Positions 20,620 to 30,970 of a stretch of 64,000 nucleotides of DNA are shown one piece after another. Source of the DNA: Podospora pseudocomata (Eukaryota > Ascomycota > Sordariomycetes > Sordariales > Podosporaceae); NCBI RefSeq assembly GCF_035222375.1, contig NC_085890.1, positions 310,001-374,000 of the forward strand. Reading direction: 5' to 3'. Position 1 is the first letter of the stretch, and each line of letters begins with the position of its first letter. The notes below the pieces were generated by a model that was not told the origin of the DNA, did no database searches, and saw nothing but the letters and a program-made list of their open reading frames with translations. The translations under genes were made by a program, and so were the position numbers.

Positions 20620-23020
20620 TTATCTCTTCTTCAACCGCTCCTTGCATTCGTCGCAATACCATTTTGCTGTTCGTCCGAGTTAGCTTTGATTCCACCCTGT
20701 CCAGAAATTGCAAGTCAAACATACCATTGGCTTTGGGTGCAATTTTCAACCCCACGCACTCTAGATGAAACCACTCTCTCGGGCAGCCCACCCCGTCACA
20801 GCCCACCATTTCGCCATAACTAACGCCGTTGCACTTGCAGTACCTTGGCTCGTCCCCATCTGGTTCGTCCTCATCATCGTCTTCTTGAGTACTCTGCGGA
20901 GGTTGCTGATGTTGAGCAGTTCCCCTGCTGCCTTTGATGTTGTCTTCACTTGTGATACTGCCGCCGTTGGATGAAGCCTTGGCAGAGTTGAGACCGGATG
21001 ATGCCTGGGCAAGAGCTGCCGCTGCAGCAGAGATGGAAGCACCCTTCTTATGGCTCCGCTTGGAGGTCGTCGTTGTGCTCGCGGATATGCTGCTCCCGTT
21101 GTTCTTGTCCTTATCTGTTGCGCTCGCTGCTTCCGAGGTATTCCTAGATGGTCGGGAGCGAGACGCCGCCGTCTGCTTTTCTGTTGGGGCTGCAGAGACT
21201 ATCGAGGTTGCCTCGGCAAAGGTGCCTAGAGACGGGGTGGAAGGCTTGCTTGCGCGCCCGCTCTTGGTCTTGACATTACTTATAGGGGTCGGCTGAATGG
21301 CGGGCGAAGCTACCACTTCCTTCTCCTTTTCTTTCTTTGGTTCAGGCTTCTCTTCGGAGGGTGCTACTGTGGCCGCTGCTGTTACCGGTGCCTTTGTGAT
21401 GGCTTCTTTTCTGTTATTGCCGTTGTGTAGGGGTTCCATTACTGGTGGCGGAATCTCGGTCTCTGTCCTCAGCGGCTCCGACTTGGGGGTAGGAGCAGGT
21501 ATGGGTGTCTCCTTCTGTACTTTTGTTTCCATATTTATTTTGGGTCCTTCGCCAAACTGGCTGAGATTTGGCGTATCCGGAGCATTTCCATTTGGCTTGG
21601 TGGACGCTACCGAAACAGCTCTTTGCCTCACAACTTCGGGATTTAGTTGTGTAGAGTTCTGACGGGCACGAGAAGACGCTGGCCTGGGAGGAACAATGGC
21701 TGTTGGGATCGGTGAGGCTCGGCTGCCTTTCATTGTATCAGGGAATGCTGCGATGACAGGCGACGAGGCCATGGACGGGGACATAGCGGCAGCATTATTC
21801 GTTCTGCTACAATCAAGGGTCAGCTAGGAAACAAGAGACACGGATCGGAGGTCGAATGGGCGAGCGCACCTTTTCTTTGCCTGCCCACTCGATGTTGGGA
21901 GCGCCTTGCGCTTCTTAGGACCGCTTTCAGGCACGGGAGTCTCTCGGGGGCTGGTCGTCTTTGGCTTCACGGTGCTATTACCAAACACCGAGCTCATGGC
22001 GCGCTCCATAGGAGCTCCCCCGTTCGCCTTAGCAGTCTCAACTTTGCGTCTTTTGGCCGGAGCAGAGCCAGCCGGCGCGCCCGTGGTGATACCGAGGCCG
22101 ACAGGAGTCGCCGCCTCCGCAGGCGCTTTGCGAGATTTGGGTCCCTGTGTCTTCTTGGCTGGCTCACTCGTCTTGTCCGCATCGCCTTCACCTGCTTGTC
22201 CCTTCGCGTTCTTCTTGGCGGCGACTGCTTGTTTTCGGTCGTTGCTCCGAGCCGCCGCCTCCTCAGCGTTCACATGCTGGGCAGCAGCTGACAGAGCAGC
22301 AGCCCCTTCCCGGCGTGATCGCTCAGCCTTGTCATTGGACTTGGCCTGCTGTTGTGCTTTTCGAACATCGTCGTAGGCCCAATGGTTAGCGCTGCCCCAT
22401 TTGGCCTCCTCGCTGAATTCGCTCTCGAGATTTGGCCACACGGATTCAATTCGTTTCATTTGCTTTTCGAGGGCATCATTGGCAGTCAAAAGAACGTGAT
22501 TTTTCTCCTCCAAAGCCACCATCATCTCTTGAACCTTGAGGTTTGTTTCTTTGAATATCCGACGGCGCGCCTCGCTCGCGGGATTGAGAGGGCCAGTGGC
22601 AGAAGGTATCGTGGAGGCGGACGCATAGGGTGGCACTCCGCTGCTGCTGTTCTGAGCGCTCATGGGCGCCGACGCGGGAATGTGATTATTGTGCGCATCA
22701 TTGGACGACGGGAATGGGTCGACCGGAGGCGGGGTGTCGAGAGCACGGCGGATGTTATCGAAGAGCTTGTCCTCGTTGTTGAAGATTTTGGCGTCAACCT
22801 CTTTCAAAAGGGTGAAGTGACGGACTATCTCCTTGGGAAGGGCGCTGATGGCATCGGTAAAGTGGTTGAGGCCGGGGAAAATGTCGATGGGCTGTGCTGG
22901 AGCATTTGCGATGAGCGACGACGAGGAGTTGCCGCGATTGACCATGCGCGTCTGACGGAGCGGCTGCGCTCTGCGACTGCTGCCGCCGTTCTCAGACGCA
23001 GGAGGTTTGGCCGTCTTCAT
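20620..23020 (-). CDS. ING-family PHD-finger chromatin protein, Pho23-like
   Basis: Three exons: 23020-21870, 21806-20725 and 20666-20620; 759 aa with all phases consistent. The N-terminal ING domain (residues about 45-210) includes FPGLNHFTDAISALPKEIVRHF and a helical stretch with VQEMMVALEEKNHVLL. A long Ser/Ala/Lys-rich middle follows. The C-terminus is a PHD finger, YCKCNGVSYGEMVGCDG, then WFHLECVGL and WYCDECKERLKKR, with the C4HC3 zinc ligands all present. The last PHD Cys pair sits in a 47-nt terminal exon. ING PHD fingers read H3K4me3 and bring histone deacetylase (Rpd3L, Pho23) or acetyltransferase (NuA4, Yng2) complexes; the long size favours Pho23-like but does not prove it. Intron 1 has a tandem TAGCAG acceptor, so an isoform one residue shorter is possible. 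Confidence 0.88.
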
Positions 23021-23494
23021 GGCGCCCGTCGATGGTGTTGCTGCAGATTCTGGGATCGTGGCAGTGAGTGCTGGGAAAAAAAGATTGGTAGGGCCGCTGA
23101 AAGAGAGGTCCAGAGGGAAGCTGGGAGCGGTTAGCGGAGGGACGGTTTCCTGGCCGGGAGCCCTGGATTTTGGTCACCTTTGGAGAGGTGCATGCGACCG
23201 ATAAGATAAGAACACCAAAAACCGGGCCGGCCGACACCCTAACCCTTACACTACAACCACACTACCACTTTGTCAACACAATCACCACCAACAACCAATG
23301 CGTGTTTGGGTATGTCTTCAATGCTTATTAAAATAAAATAAAAAGATAAAAAACACGATGCCACTTTCTAAACCAAGCACACACGCTGAGGTATCTCTAT
23401 CTCCCGAACCCTACGCCCTGTTCACCCTTTCCCTCCCTGAACTTGGGATGACCTGCCGAAAACTGCAAAACAAAAAGCCAGAATAGGAAAACAA
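23021..23494. other. Intergenic: ING/PHD gene promoter
   Basis: 474 bp between two minus-strand genes, holding the ING/PHD leader and promoter and the 3'UTR of the prenyltransferase gene (A/T-rich near 23325-23350). No feature beyond this. Confidence 0.5.
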
Positions 23495-24604
23495 TCATGC
23501 CTGTTTCACCCGCCTAGGCTTCTCGTCACGTTGCTTTTGCTTTTGTCTGTGCTGCCATTCCACCAGCACAGGCAGGAAGTGCCAGAGATCAAATTCAGGC
23601 CAGAAGCACTTGAGGAAGAAAATATGCGTGTCCTGGTGGCACTGCCAGAGCATGAAGTCACTCAGTCTCTCCACGCCGCTGGTTCGCACGAATATGTCAA
23701 GCGGGGGGCACCCGGCAGTGTAGAGATGCTTATCGATGGTCTCGGGCGTGATTGTCTCCGCGTTTGGATAGATGGCCACGTTTTCCGAGCCCTCCGACTT
23801 TTGCGTAGATGGATCGGAACGAAGGGTGGTAGCCGTCGACACGGCATCATCCTGGTCATGGTCGTCCGACTGAGAGGGGGTCTCTTCAATAGACTCCAGA
23901 GTCTCTGGTTTGTCACCCTGTTTGGACAAGATCTTTTGCGTAATTCTGCTCTGCGAAAATGGGGTGCTGTGTGGCCGAGGGGTGGTTGAATATTCTTCTA
24001 CAGTCGTCCTGATGGCTGTTGTCATTTCTTCCCGCGACGTGTAGGGGAAGCAAATGTTGAGAACACATCTGTGGCATGTATTAATATATCAATTTACATG
24101 TTTAGGAGGTGACATTGCTTACGTTGTGTTGTGACTGGTAGCAGCGACCGCTCTTTCCACCACTTCGAGAACATCTGGAGGGATCAGATCAAGACGCCCC
24201 AATACCTTGACACTAGCACCGTATCTGTCCAACAGCTCCCCATGCTGAATGAGTTGCTCGAGCTTCACCTTGGCCAGTTGCATCAGGCCGTCGACCTCAT
24301 ACTTGGGCCGGTGGAAGTTTTCCAGACTAAAAGCATAGACGGTGACCACCTTGACACCACACTTGTAGCAAATCTCCAGAACCCGGGCCAGAGCCTCGAA
24401 GCCGAGGTGATGGCCTTCTACTGTCTCGATCTTGTGACTTCTGGCATATCTTCGGTTGCCGTCCATTTCGAAAGCGACATGGCCTGGGATAGGTCCTTGG
24501 CTCAATGATCCTATCAAAGTGTCTCTAAGGCGGTTGATGGCCCATTCTGCTGGCGGCGAACTGAGGAACCAGTTACGGATACGGGAGAGGTAGAGGTCGG
24601 ACAT
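23495..24604 (-). CDS. rer2: Dehydrodolichyl diphosphate synthase (cis-prenyltransferase)
   Basis: Two exons, 24604-24123 and 24068-23495, with a 54-nt intron (donor GTAAGC at 24122, acceptor CAG at 24069); 351 aa. The start MSDLYLS was chosen because conserved fungal sequence begins there. The UPP-synthase family signatures are visible: HVAFEMDGNRRYAR (catalytic Asp, residues about 42-55), GFEALARVLEIC, VTVYAFSLENFHRP, then RTSGVERLSDFMLWQ near residue 295, which binds the homoallylic isopentenyl diphosphate. The enzyme adds isopentenyl units in cis to farnesyl diphosphate to make dolichol for N-glycosylation and GPI anchors on the ER. An acidic insert of about 60-70 residues (near 190-260) between the family blocks makes it longer than yeast Rer2 (286 aa). 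Divergent from the Dsc2-like ER gene. Confidence 0.92.
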
Positions 24605-25187
24605 GATGCCGAGGTGCGTTGCAGTCCAAAATATGTATTGTGATTGCTGAGTTTTAACGATGCGGTATTTGGTGTGAAAAGATGGTAGATTCTCTGAAAA
24701 GAGTTGTCGGTCAGTAAGCTGCCATGGTCGCAGTGCCTGTTGCAAGATTGGGGAAGGGAGTGAGAGTGAGTGAGAGTGGCAGGCCACCCAAGGGTTAAAG
24801 TATGGTTACGTTGGACCCAGATTCTTGGAAGTTACGAATCCCAAGGCGCGGCATCCTCTCACAGCTGAAAGTGGGTCCTCGAATGAACACGCTGCAAAAC
24901 GGCCGACAGGGGCCAGCTTTCAGTATAACCTGCCTGACCTCCATGTGCAACTGCCCGCAACTTCCACCACCAAACCACCTTCTACGACACCATCCTCCTT
25001 GAGGTCTATTCCGGCAACGAATTCACAGCCTGCTTTAAGATCACACTGGGATACGCGACACCTCAATTGGCTTTAACAGCGACCGCCGGACAGTCTGGCT
25101 TGGCCTGACTGTCACCCCACCTACATCCCAATCCGCCCGCATTCCAAAAAAATGTCCAGGTGGCGCCTCTAAGAGAGCGAACGTGCA
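24605..25187. promoter_or_regulatory. Bidirectional promoter, prenyltransferase / Dsc2-like
   Basis: 583 bp between divergent start codons of two ER-membrane proteins. The frame upstream of the prenyltransferase ATG is open as far as 24787 but the residues there are not like the family. No clear TATA box. Confidence 0.5.
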
Positions 25188-26078
25188 ATGTCATTCACAA
25201 ACGCGCCGGTAACGCGCACATTGGTGGTGGGATTGGTTGGCTCATCGATAGCAGCCAGCCTTCTCGACATAAAACACTATTTCTATATATCCATCGGCAC
25301 CCATATTCTACGATATCACCAGTTATGGCGGGTCCTGGCGTACCAGCTATGCTATCTCAACTCATCCGAGGTCCTGTTTGGGGCAATGGCTCTATACAAT
25401 ATGAGAACTATTGAGCAGCGGTGGGGCTCAAGAAAATATGCCGTGAGTGCTCTTTCTGGGCCGGGACACTGCAGAAATGGCGCTGACATGCTTGGTATCT
25501 AGTCATTCATCCTCGTCACCGCACTCTTCACCTCGATCGTGCCACCGCTTATACTGACGGCATTCCTCAGGCCATTGAGTTTTGGCGTGCTAGATTTCCT
25601 ACCTGCCGGCCCAACACCGATCATATTTGCGATTCTGGCTCAATACCATGCCATGATCCCACACATGTACAAGTACAAGGTGGCGCTGGCTACGGGGCCA
25701 CCAACTGGCCAGGACTCGGCAGCGCTGACCTTCTCAGACAAGTCAACCAAATACATGATGGCAGGGCAGCTGGCCATGTCCCAGTTCCCGGGCTCCCTTC
25801 TTGGTGCCGTGGTGGGCTGGCTCGTTGGATACGCCTGGCGCAATGAGGCCCTACCTGGGGTTTTGACTCGCTGGCGGGTTCCTGGTTGGGTTGTTGGTAT
25901 GAGAGGTCAGAAGACCAATGCCGAGTTTGAGAATATGAGAAGGCGGCTGGAAAGTGAAGGGGCCTCAACTGGCACAGCTTCTGGTATCCAGCAACAACAA
26001 GCTGGCCCAACTGAAGGCAACAACAGACGGAGGACGATGGGCCAGCAGCTCATCGACGAAGTTCGCGGTGCATTTTAA
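25188..26078 (+). CDS. dscB: Rhomboid-like ER protein, Dsc2/UBAC2 type
   Basis: Two exons, 25188-25442 and 25503-26078; intron of 60 nt with donor GTGAGT, branch GCTGAC and acceptor TAG; 276 aa. Several hydrophobic segments (about residues 9-25, 48-66, 86-110, 115-135, 172-195) give a polytopic membrane protein. The stretch YNMRTIEQRWGSRKYASF is typical of the Derlin/UBAC2/Dsc2 branch of rhomboid pseudoproteases; no GxSG serine motif is present, so it should lack protease activity. In fission yeast and Aspergillus the Dsc E3 ligase in Golgi/ER membranes activates SREBP under low oxygen. The protein ends in a charged tail (GQQLIDEVRGAF) without a recognisable UBA domain, which S. pombe Dsc2 has. 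The Dsc2 call is therefore family level; another UBAC2-like role is possible. Confidence 0.75.
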
Positions 26079-26880
26079 AATCTCGTCGTGTACGAGAAGA
26101 ATTGAACATTGCTTTCCTGGCGCAACCACTTACATGTGCATTTCCATCCACCGTGACACATGTCGGGAATCCCTGCAAGAGGTGCCGTGGGGTGCCAAGC
26201 ATCTGGCAAGAACGGCGGGCCAGGCGCGAAGGCGGCTGATTGGCCAGATATTGGGCCTCCCAGTCCTCTGGATTGACGAGTTGCGCCTGGGCAATCAGCA
26301 ATCACAGCACCGGCCAACATCTCCCTTCCCCTTTCGCATCCTGAGTTGCATCCCGTCGTCACGACTTCCCTCTGATACAGCCGCTCCTTTGTGACGCCAA
26401 CATCTCAGCCACCGCCGCCAGGCTTACCGCCTGTGTTTGCCGGTTGTTTTTTTTTTTTGTTTTTTTTTTTTGGAACCTGGAATCCTCATCACCATCACCA
26501 CCTCCCCGGTCCTCAGAGAAAGTCACAGACAATCTGGAACCTCCTTACCTACCACGTTAACTTAAGGACACTCGAAAAGCTCCACTTCGCGTCATTTCGT
26601 TGCATTGGTAATCCTTCTTTTCTGGATACTGCCTCGCTCTCCTTTTGAAAATACGATTCCTCGCATTTCACTCTCGACGCGATTCCCCTGACGACCCTCA
26701 GCCACTACCTCCTGCTCCTCGTTCGCAGTCGCAAACTCCATGATCCCCGGGCCACAGTGGTAAACGAGCGGAGGACTTGGATTTGTTTTGTATAATGTCT
26801 CTTTTTGGAACGATTAGCCTTTGAATTACCCACGACTACGAACACGACCATCTTAATACAAGTTTACACAAACGCACATA
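26079..26880. promoter_or_regulatory. Promoter and long 5' leader of the Uds1-domain gene
   Basis: 802 bp between two plus-strand genes. It carries an interrupted poly-T run at 26449-26471, CT-rich stretches to about 26710, then an A/C-rich leader directly before the ATG at 26881. No coding segment supported. Confidence 0.55.
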
Positions 26881-29800
26881 ATGAACGGCGCCGAAACTAG
26901 GAGAGGCGGGTCTGGTGGCGGAGGAGTAGGAGGAAGAGGGGAAGATGGCTACAGACGCATGCCTGCACCTGCTGTACAACCACCATCGTTGTCAGACGTC
27001 GCACCGACGGCAAAGGCACTAGTCGACGGCTACAGGAATGAGATTCTCGGGGGAGTAGAGGGTGACAAGGCGAGAATTAGCCCAGTATGGCCTCCTCCCT
27101 TTTTCAGGCGTGAACATTGTTGGCTAATTATGGATTACATACAGCTAAACACAAACCAACCGCAAACATCGCCTCTCGTCGATCTTAAAGACTCGATTCA
27201 GGTGCATCTCTTGACCGAAACGGCGTTATCGGACAGTAAAAGCTATGAAATCCTCTCGCAAGAGGAGGTTGACGGCCTCAAGAAACAGATTCAGTCACTG
27301 GGAATGCGCGTCGAACAGGCGAGGGCGAACCTGGCTATACAGTCCAAATACCGCGATGCAGCAGTTTCAATGGCCAAACTCTACTCGCCTGGCGGCAAAA
27401 GAAAGAGTCTGCTGGGTAACCGTATGAGTGACTCGGCCAAAGAAGCAGAGATGGAAAAGGCCACCAGTGAACGCCGTTGTGAGGAACTGGCTTCAGAGCT
27501 GTTTCACCTAGAAAAAGGTTTGATGGAGCCTCAGCGGCGTCTGCTCCAACACACTGCCGGCGTCCTGCAGCTAACCCATAGGGCGTCCTCGAAGAAGTCC
27601 GGACAGCCGCAGCTGCTTGGTCAGCCGATGAACGGCATGCCAGGAAGCCCCGAGAGTCTCTATACCTACACCAACACGAGGAACAGCATGGAGATCCCCA
27701 ACGAGCAGCTCGATTTCAACAACAAAGATAAGGACTTGTACCTGTCGCTCGAAACGGATGGGCCGCCAGCCACCCGTGCGCGTAAGAACACACTGGAGAT
27801 TCCTATCAAGTCCCCTATCCGCGAGCAAAATGCCCAGCTGCGGGAACTACGTGAGGAGGTGGAGCGCTACAAAGAGGAGATTGCGCGCATGAAAGAGGAG
27901 AATGCGCAGCTCAAACGATCCGAGGAGCAGCTGAGCCAAGATTATGCCCGCGCCGAGGCGGAAAAGACAAGACTGGAGGAGATGGAGGAGCAGCTCAGGG
28001 AGGAACATGCCAGGGTCATGGAAGAGAACTCTCGCATGAAGGACGAAACAATGCGCTCCAAGGACGAGAGCGGGTCGAGGCTGCAGGAGGCTGATTCACG
28101 AATGAAAGCGATTGAGCAGCAAATGGGGGCCCAAATGGACGCGCTGCAGGCGCAAGCTTCGGAGCAACAGAGGGCTATCTCGATGACGGAATCTAGGCTC
28201 GAGGATTTGAACGACAAGCTCCGTGATCTGATCGTCGCATTCAACCCGGCCAAGAATGAAGAATTTGGTCGTCCGGACGCTGATAACCTCGAGGCGCAGC
28301 TGGACTATCTGGAAAATGGTCTCAACACGGCGATCACTGAGCAGCAGCAACAGGCTGCTAACTTGACCAAAACCGACAAGGTGGCAGCTGAAGCGGCCGC
28401 AGCATCCTCCGAGGCCGCCGCGTTGGCAACAACTCTTTCCAAGGTCGAATCCTCGTTTGGGCAAACTGAGGTCCGTCTGCAGAATTTGAACCGCCAAGTC
28501 TTGTTCATTCTTCAGCAGGCCAATGTTGACCAGGCACCACCGCCCGAGGGAGATCTCAATGTCCAGCTCAACTACTTGGAGGACTCGGTCGACAAGGTCA
28601 GTTCTGAGATTGGGAGAGTTGTTGAGGCCTCGATGGCCGGCTCGGCTAGCAAGCGTGATCTCGAGCAAGTCGATGCTGTGCTCATGGGTCTGTGGGAGAT
28701 CATCCAGACTGGTTATGCCGAGATTGCTCAGCAAAAGGCAGCACGCAGACAAGCCCGTGCCCTGGGCCAAGGCACCCCAGACGATGACGAGGATTTGTCA
28801 AGCAACGAGTTTGAAGGCGACACGAACGAACCGTACTCCCTGTCGGCATTCTCTGCCAAGGTTCAATGGCTCTATGCGCAAGCGACTGGTCTTCGAGAGC
28901 AAAAGTACATCCTTCAACGGCAGATCAAGCAACAGCGTGAGCTCAACAACCGCAGCGAATCTGAAAAAGACCAGGAGCTTCAAGCCAAGAAGGAGGAGTT
29001 GGAGAAGACCCATATGCTCCTCGACGACAGCGAGCGTGCCGCCCAAGAAGCCCAAGAAAAGCTCCAAAAGGTCCTTGTCGACCTCGACTCCATGCAGAAA
29101 GCCAGCGCCGCCAACGAAACGGCCTCTGCCTCCTCGGTCAAGGTTGTTCAGGAACAGCTCAAGGAGCGCAACGCCCAGGTGTCTGCTCTCGAGTCAGAGT
29201 ACAGTGCCATTCAGGCACGTCTCGCCACCGTGGAGTCCAATATGTCGTCTGTTCAGAACCAGCTTATCCAAGCCAACGAGTCCCGTGTTGCTGCCGAGGG
29301 TGAGGTGGCTGCTCTCAAGTCCGAACTGGCTGCCGCAAGCGAAGCCTCTGCCAACGCGGGCAAAGAGGTTGAGAAGCTGCAGGCCGACCTGAAGCAGAAG
29401 GACGAGGAGCTCGAGGCAATGAACATGATGGTGATTGAACTTAAGACGGAGATGACCATCGCCAAGGCCGAGCTCGACGGTGCCTACGGTTCGCGTAAGC
29501 AGCGGGCGGCGGAGGCGGCCAAGTTTTCCAACACTGCCGAGACAGCTGAGCTCAACGCCCAGGTGGTCAAGCTGCGGTCTGAGTTGGAAGCTGCCTTGCG
29601 TGATCTGGAGGACATCACCAAAGAGAGCATCAATTCTGAAAAGGAGAAGCTGGATTTGGAGAGCCAGTTGGACGATGCTGTGGCTGTGAAGGCGAGGTTG
29701 GAGCAAGAGGTCAAGGTGTTGAGGGATAGGCTGGACAAGGTAAAGGAGGAGTTGGATAAGGAGCGGTTGAGGCCACCCAACTCGCCTGTGCCAGGTGCCG

Positions 29801-30070
29801 GAGCGGGTGCCGGAGCTGGAAGAGCCGGGGCTACCATGTTGAGTGAGCAGTTCCGGGCTACTATGAAGGAGGAGAGGAGGAAGTTCCAGGAAGAGTTACG
29901 GGTATGCTTTCATCCCCTTTTCCCTTACTTCAGTTGAGACATCCAATACTAACCAACAAAAACAGGAGGAACAATCTAGACGTCGCAAGCTCGAGGACGA
30001 GCTCAGGGCACTAAAACGGGGCACCACCGCCAGCGTCGGAAGTCGCGGGGGGCTTCTCAGTCCCAGGTGA
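26881..30070 (+). CDS. Uds1-domain (up-regulated during septation) coiled-coil protein
   Basis: Three exons: 26881-27084, 27145-29901 and 29966-30070; 1,021 aa. Intron 1 (27085-27144; GTATGG, GGCTAAT branch, ACATACAG) is 60 nt and has no in-frame stop, so unspliced RNA would also read through. Intron 2 is 64 nt with a perfect TACTAAC branch. The Uds1 domain (residues about 70-200) follows a Gly/Arg-rich N-terminus and includes VDLKDSIQVHLLTETALSDSK and SYEILSQEEVDGLKKQ. Nearly all the rest, to about residue 980, is heptad-like coiled coil with a GAGAGAGAG linker near the end. The family is linked to septation in fission yeast; a cytoskeletal or septum-associated scaffold is the likely role. 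The frame continues open for 40 codons after the TGA at 30068-30070 (see separate entry). Confidence 0.85.
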
Positions 30071-30193
30071 CAACCAGCAGTCGAGTTGGTTGGCAAAGGC
30101 GTGATCAAGTCCGCGGCCGAGTCCGTGGGCGAGTTTGTGACGGATGTGGTGGACGACGTGAGCGAGTTTGTGACCGACTTGACTGATAAATAG
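30071..30193 (+). other. In-frame 40-codon extension after the Uds1-gene stop
   Basis: Directly after TGA (30068-30070) the same frame is open for 40 codons to TAG at 30191-30193. It reads like coding sequence: Val/Glu/Asp-rich, G/C-ending codons, and an approximate repeat VGEFVTDVVDD / VSEFVTDLTDK that would form an amphipathic helix. It could be reached by reading through TGA-C, or by splicing from a weak GTCGGA donor near 30025 to the AG at 30085 (51 nt, frame kept). Neither can be proven from sequence. Confidence 0.5.
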
Positions 30194-30970
30194 ATGGAAT
30201 GGACAACCTTCTACCTTGGGGGGAAACACAATAAAAAAACAAGGGAAATCAATTTTGACTAGGCTACTACTGGATGACAGGGTGGACAGCCTACATGATA
30301 TAGATGGAGGGGATCGATGTTGGAAATTACACAATCAGGGGTTCTTGTATAAAACTAGTTGTATTAATCTTCTTGTTGGTGGCGGGATTTGAGGAGCATT
30401 ATCGATTCTGGGTATGAAGAAAGGGCGAGAAAGAGACAGACACTGGGCAGCAGGCTTTACAATTGGCTATGCTTGCTTTTTTATTCTTGGATTATGCTTG
30501 ATGTTTGGAAGCAGTTGTATGTAGAAATCAAAGGGGGAAGGGCTAACATTATACCATTTCGTCAAGGCGAGCAAAGTTATCAGTTTCAATTTAGGGAATA
30601 AAGATGGACGGAAGGGTACTACTTTTAGTGATGTCTTTACCCTTTGCTTCAGACGTGATGAATCTTTTGGTGTCTGGTCTCCGCAGTCATTAATCATTCT
30701 TCATCACTTTGCAGTCCCCTTGATCTTTCATATTAGGATCTCGTATCAGAATCTATATGTAATTTTGATCCCATAATTCTACCCACTCGCCATGCATGCT
30801 TTCAAATCTGCTATGCTCAACGTTCGTCCAGAACATCTGAACCAGACACGGGGAATAAAGCCAGACAATCACCCCCTGATCTGTGACTGCCCTCGTCATA
30901 TACACAAGAAGAAAAACCAAAAAGCTCCCCTTGAATTCCACTCATTCAAACCACATACAAAATCCACATC
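30194..30970. other. Convergent intergenic region, Uds1 gene / threonine synthase
   Basis: About 0.8 kb, A/T-rich, between convergent genes; consistent with two 3'UTRs. No gene, RNA or repeat was seen. Confidence 0.55.

Noticed and set aside
28523-29392. 289-codon ORF in another frame of the Uds1 gene
   Set aside because: Arg/Ser/Pro-rich shadow of the coiled-coil frame.
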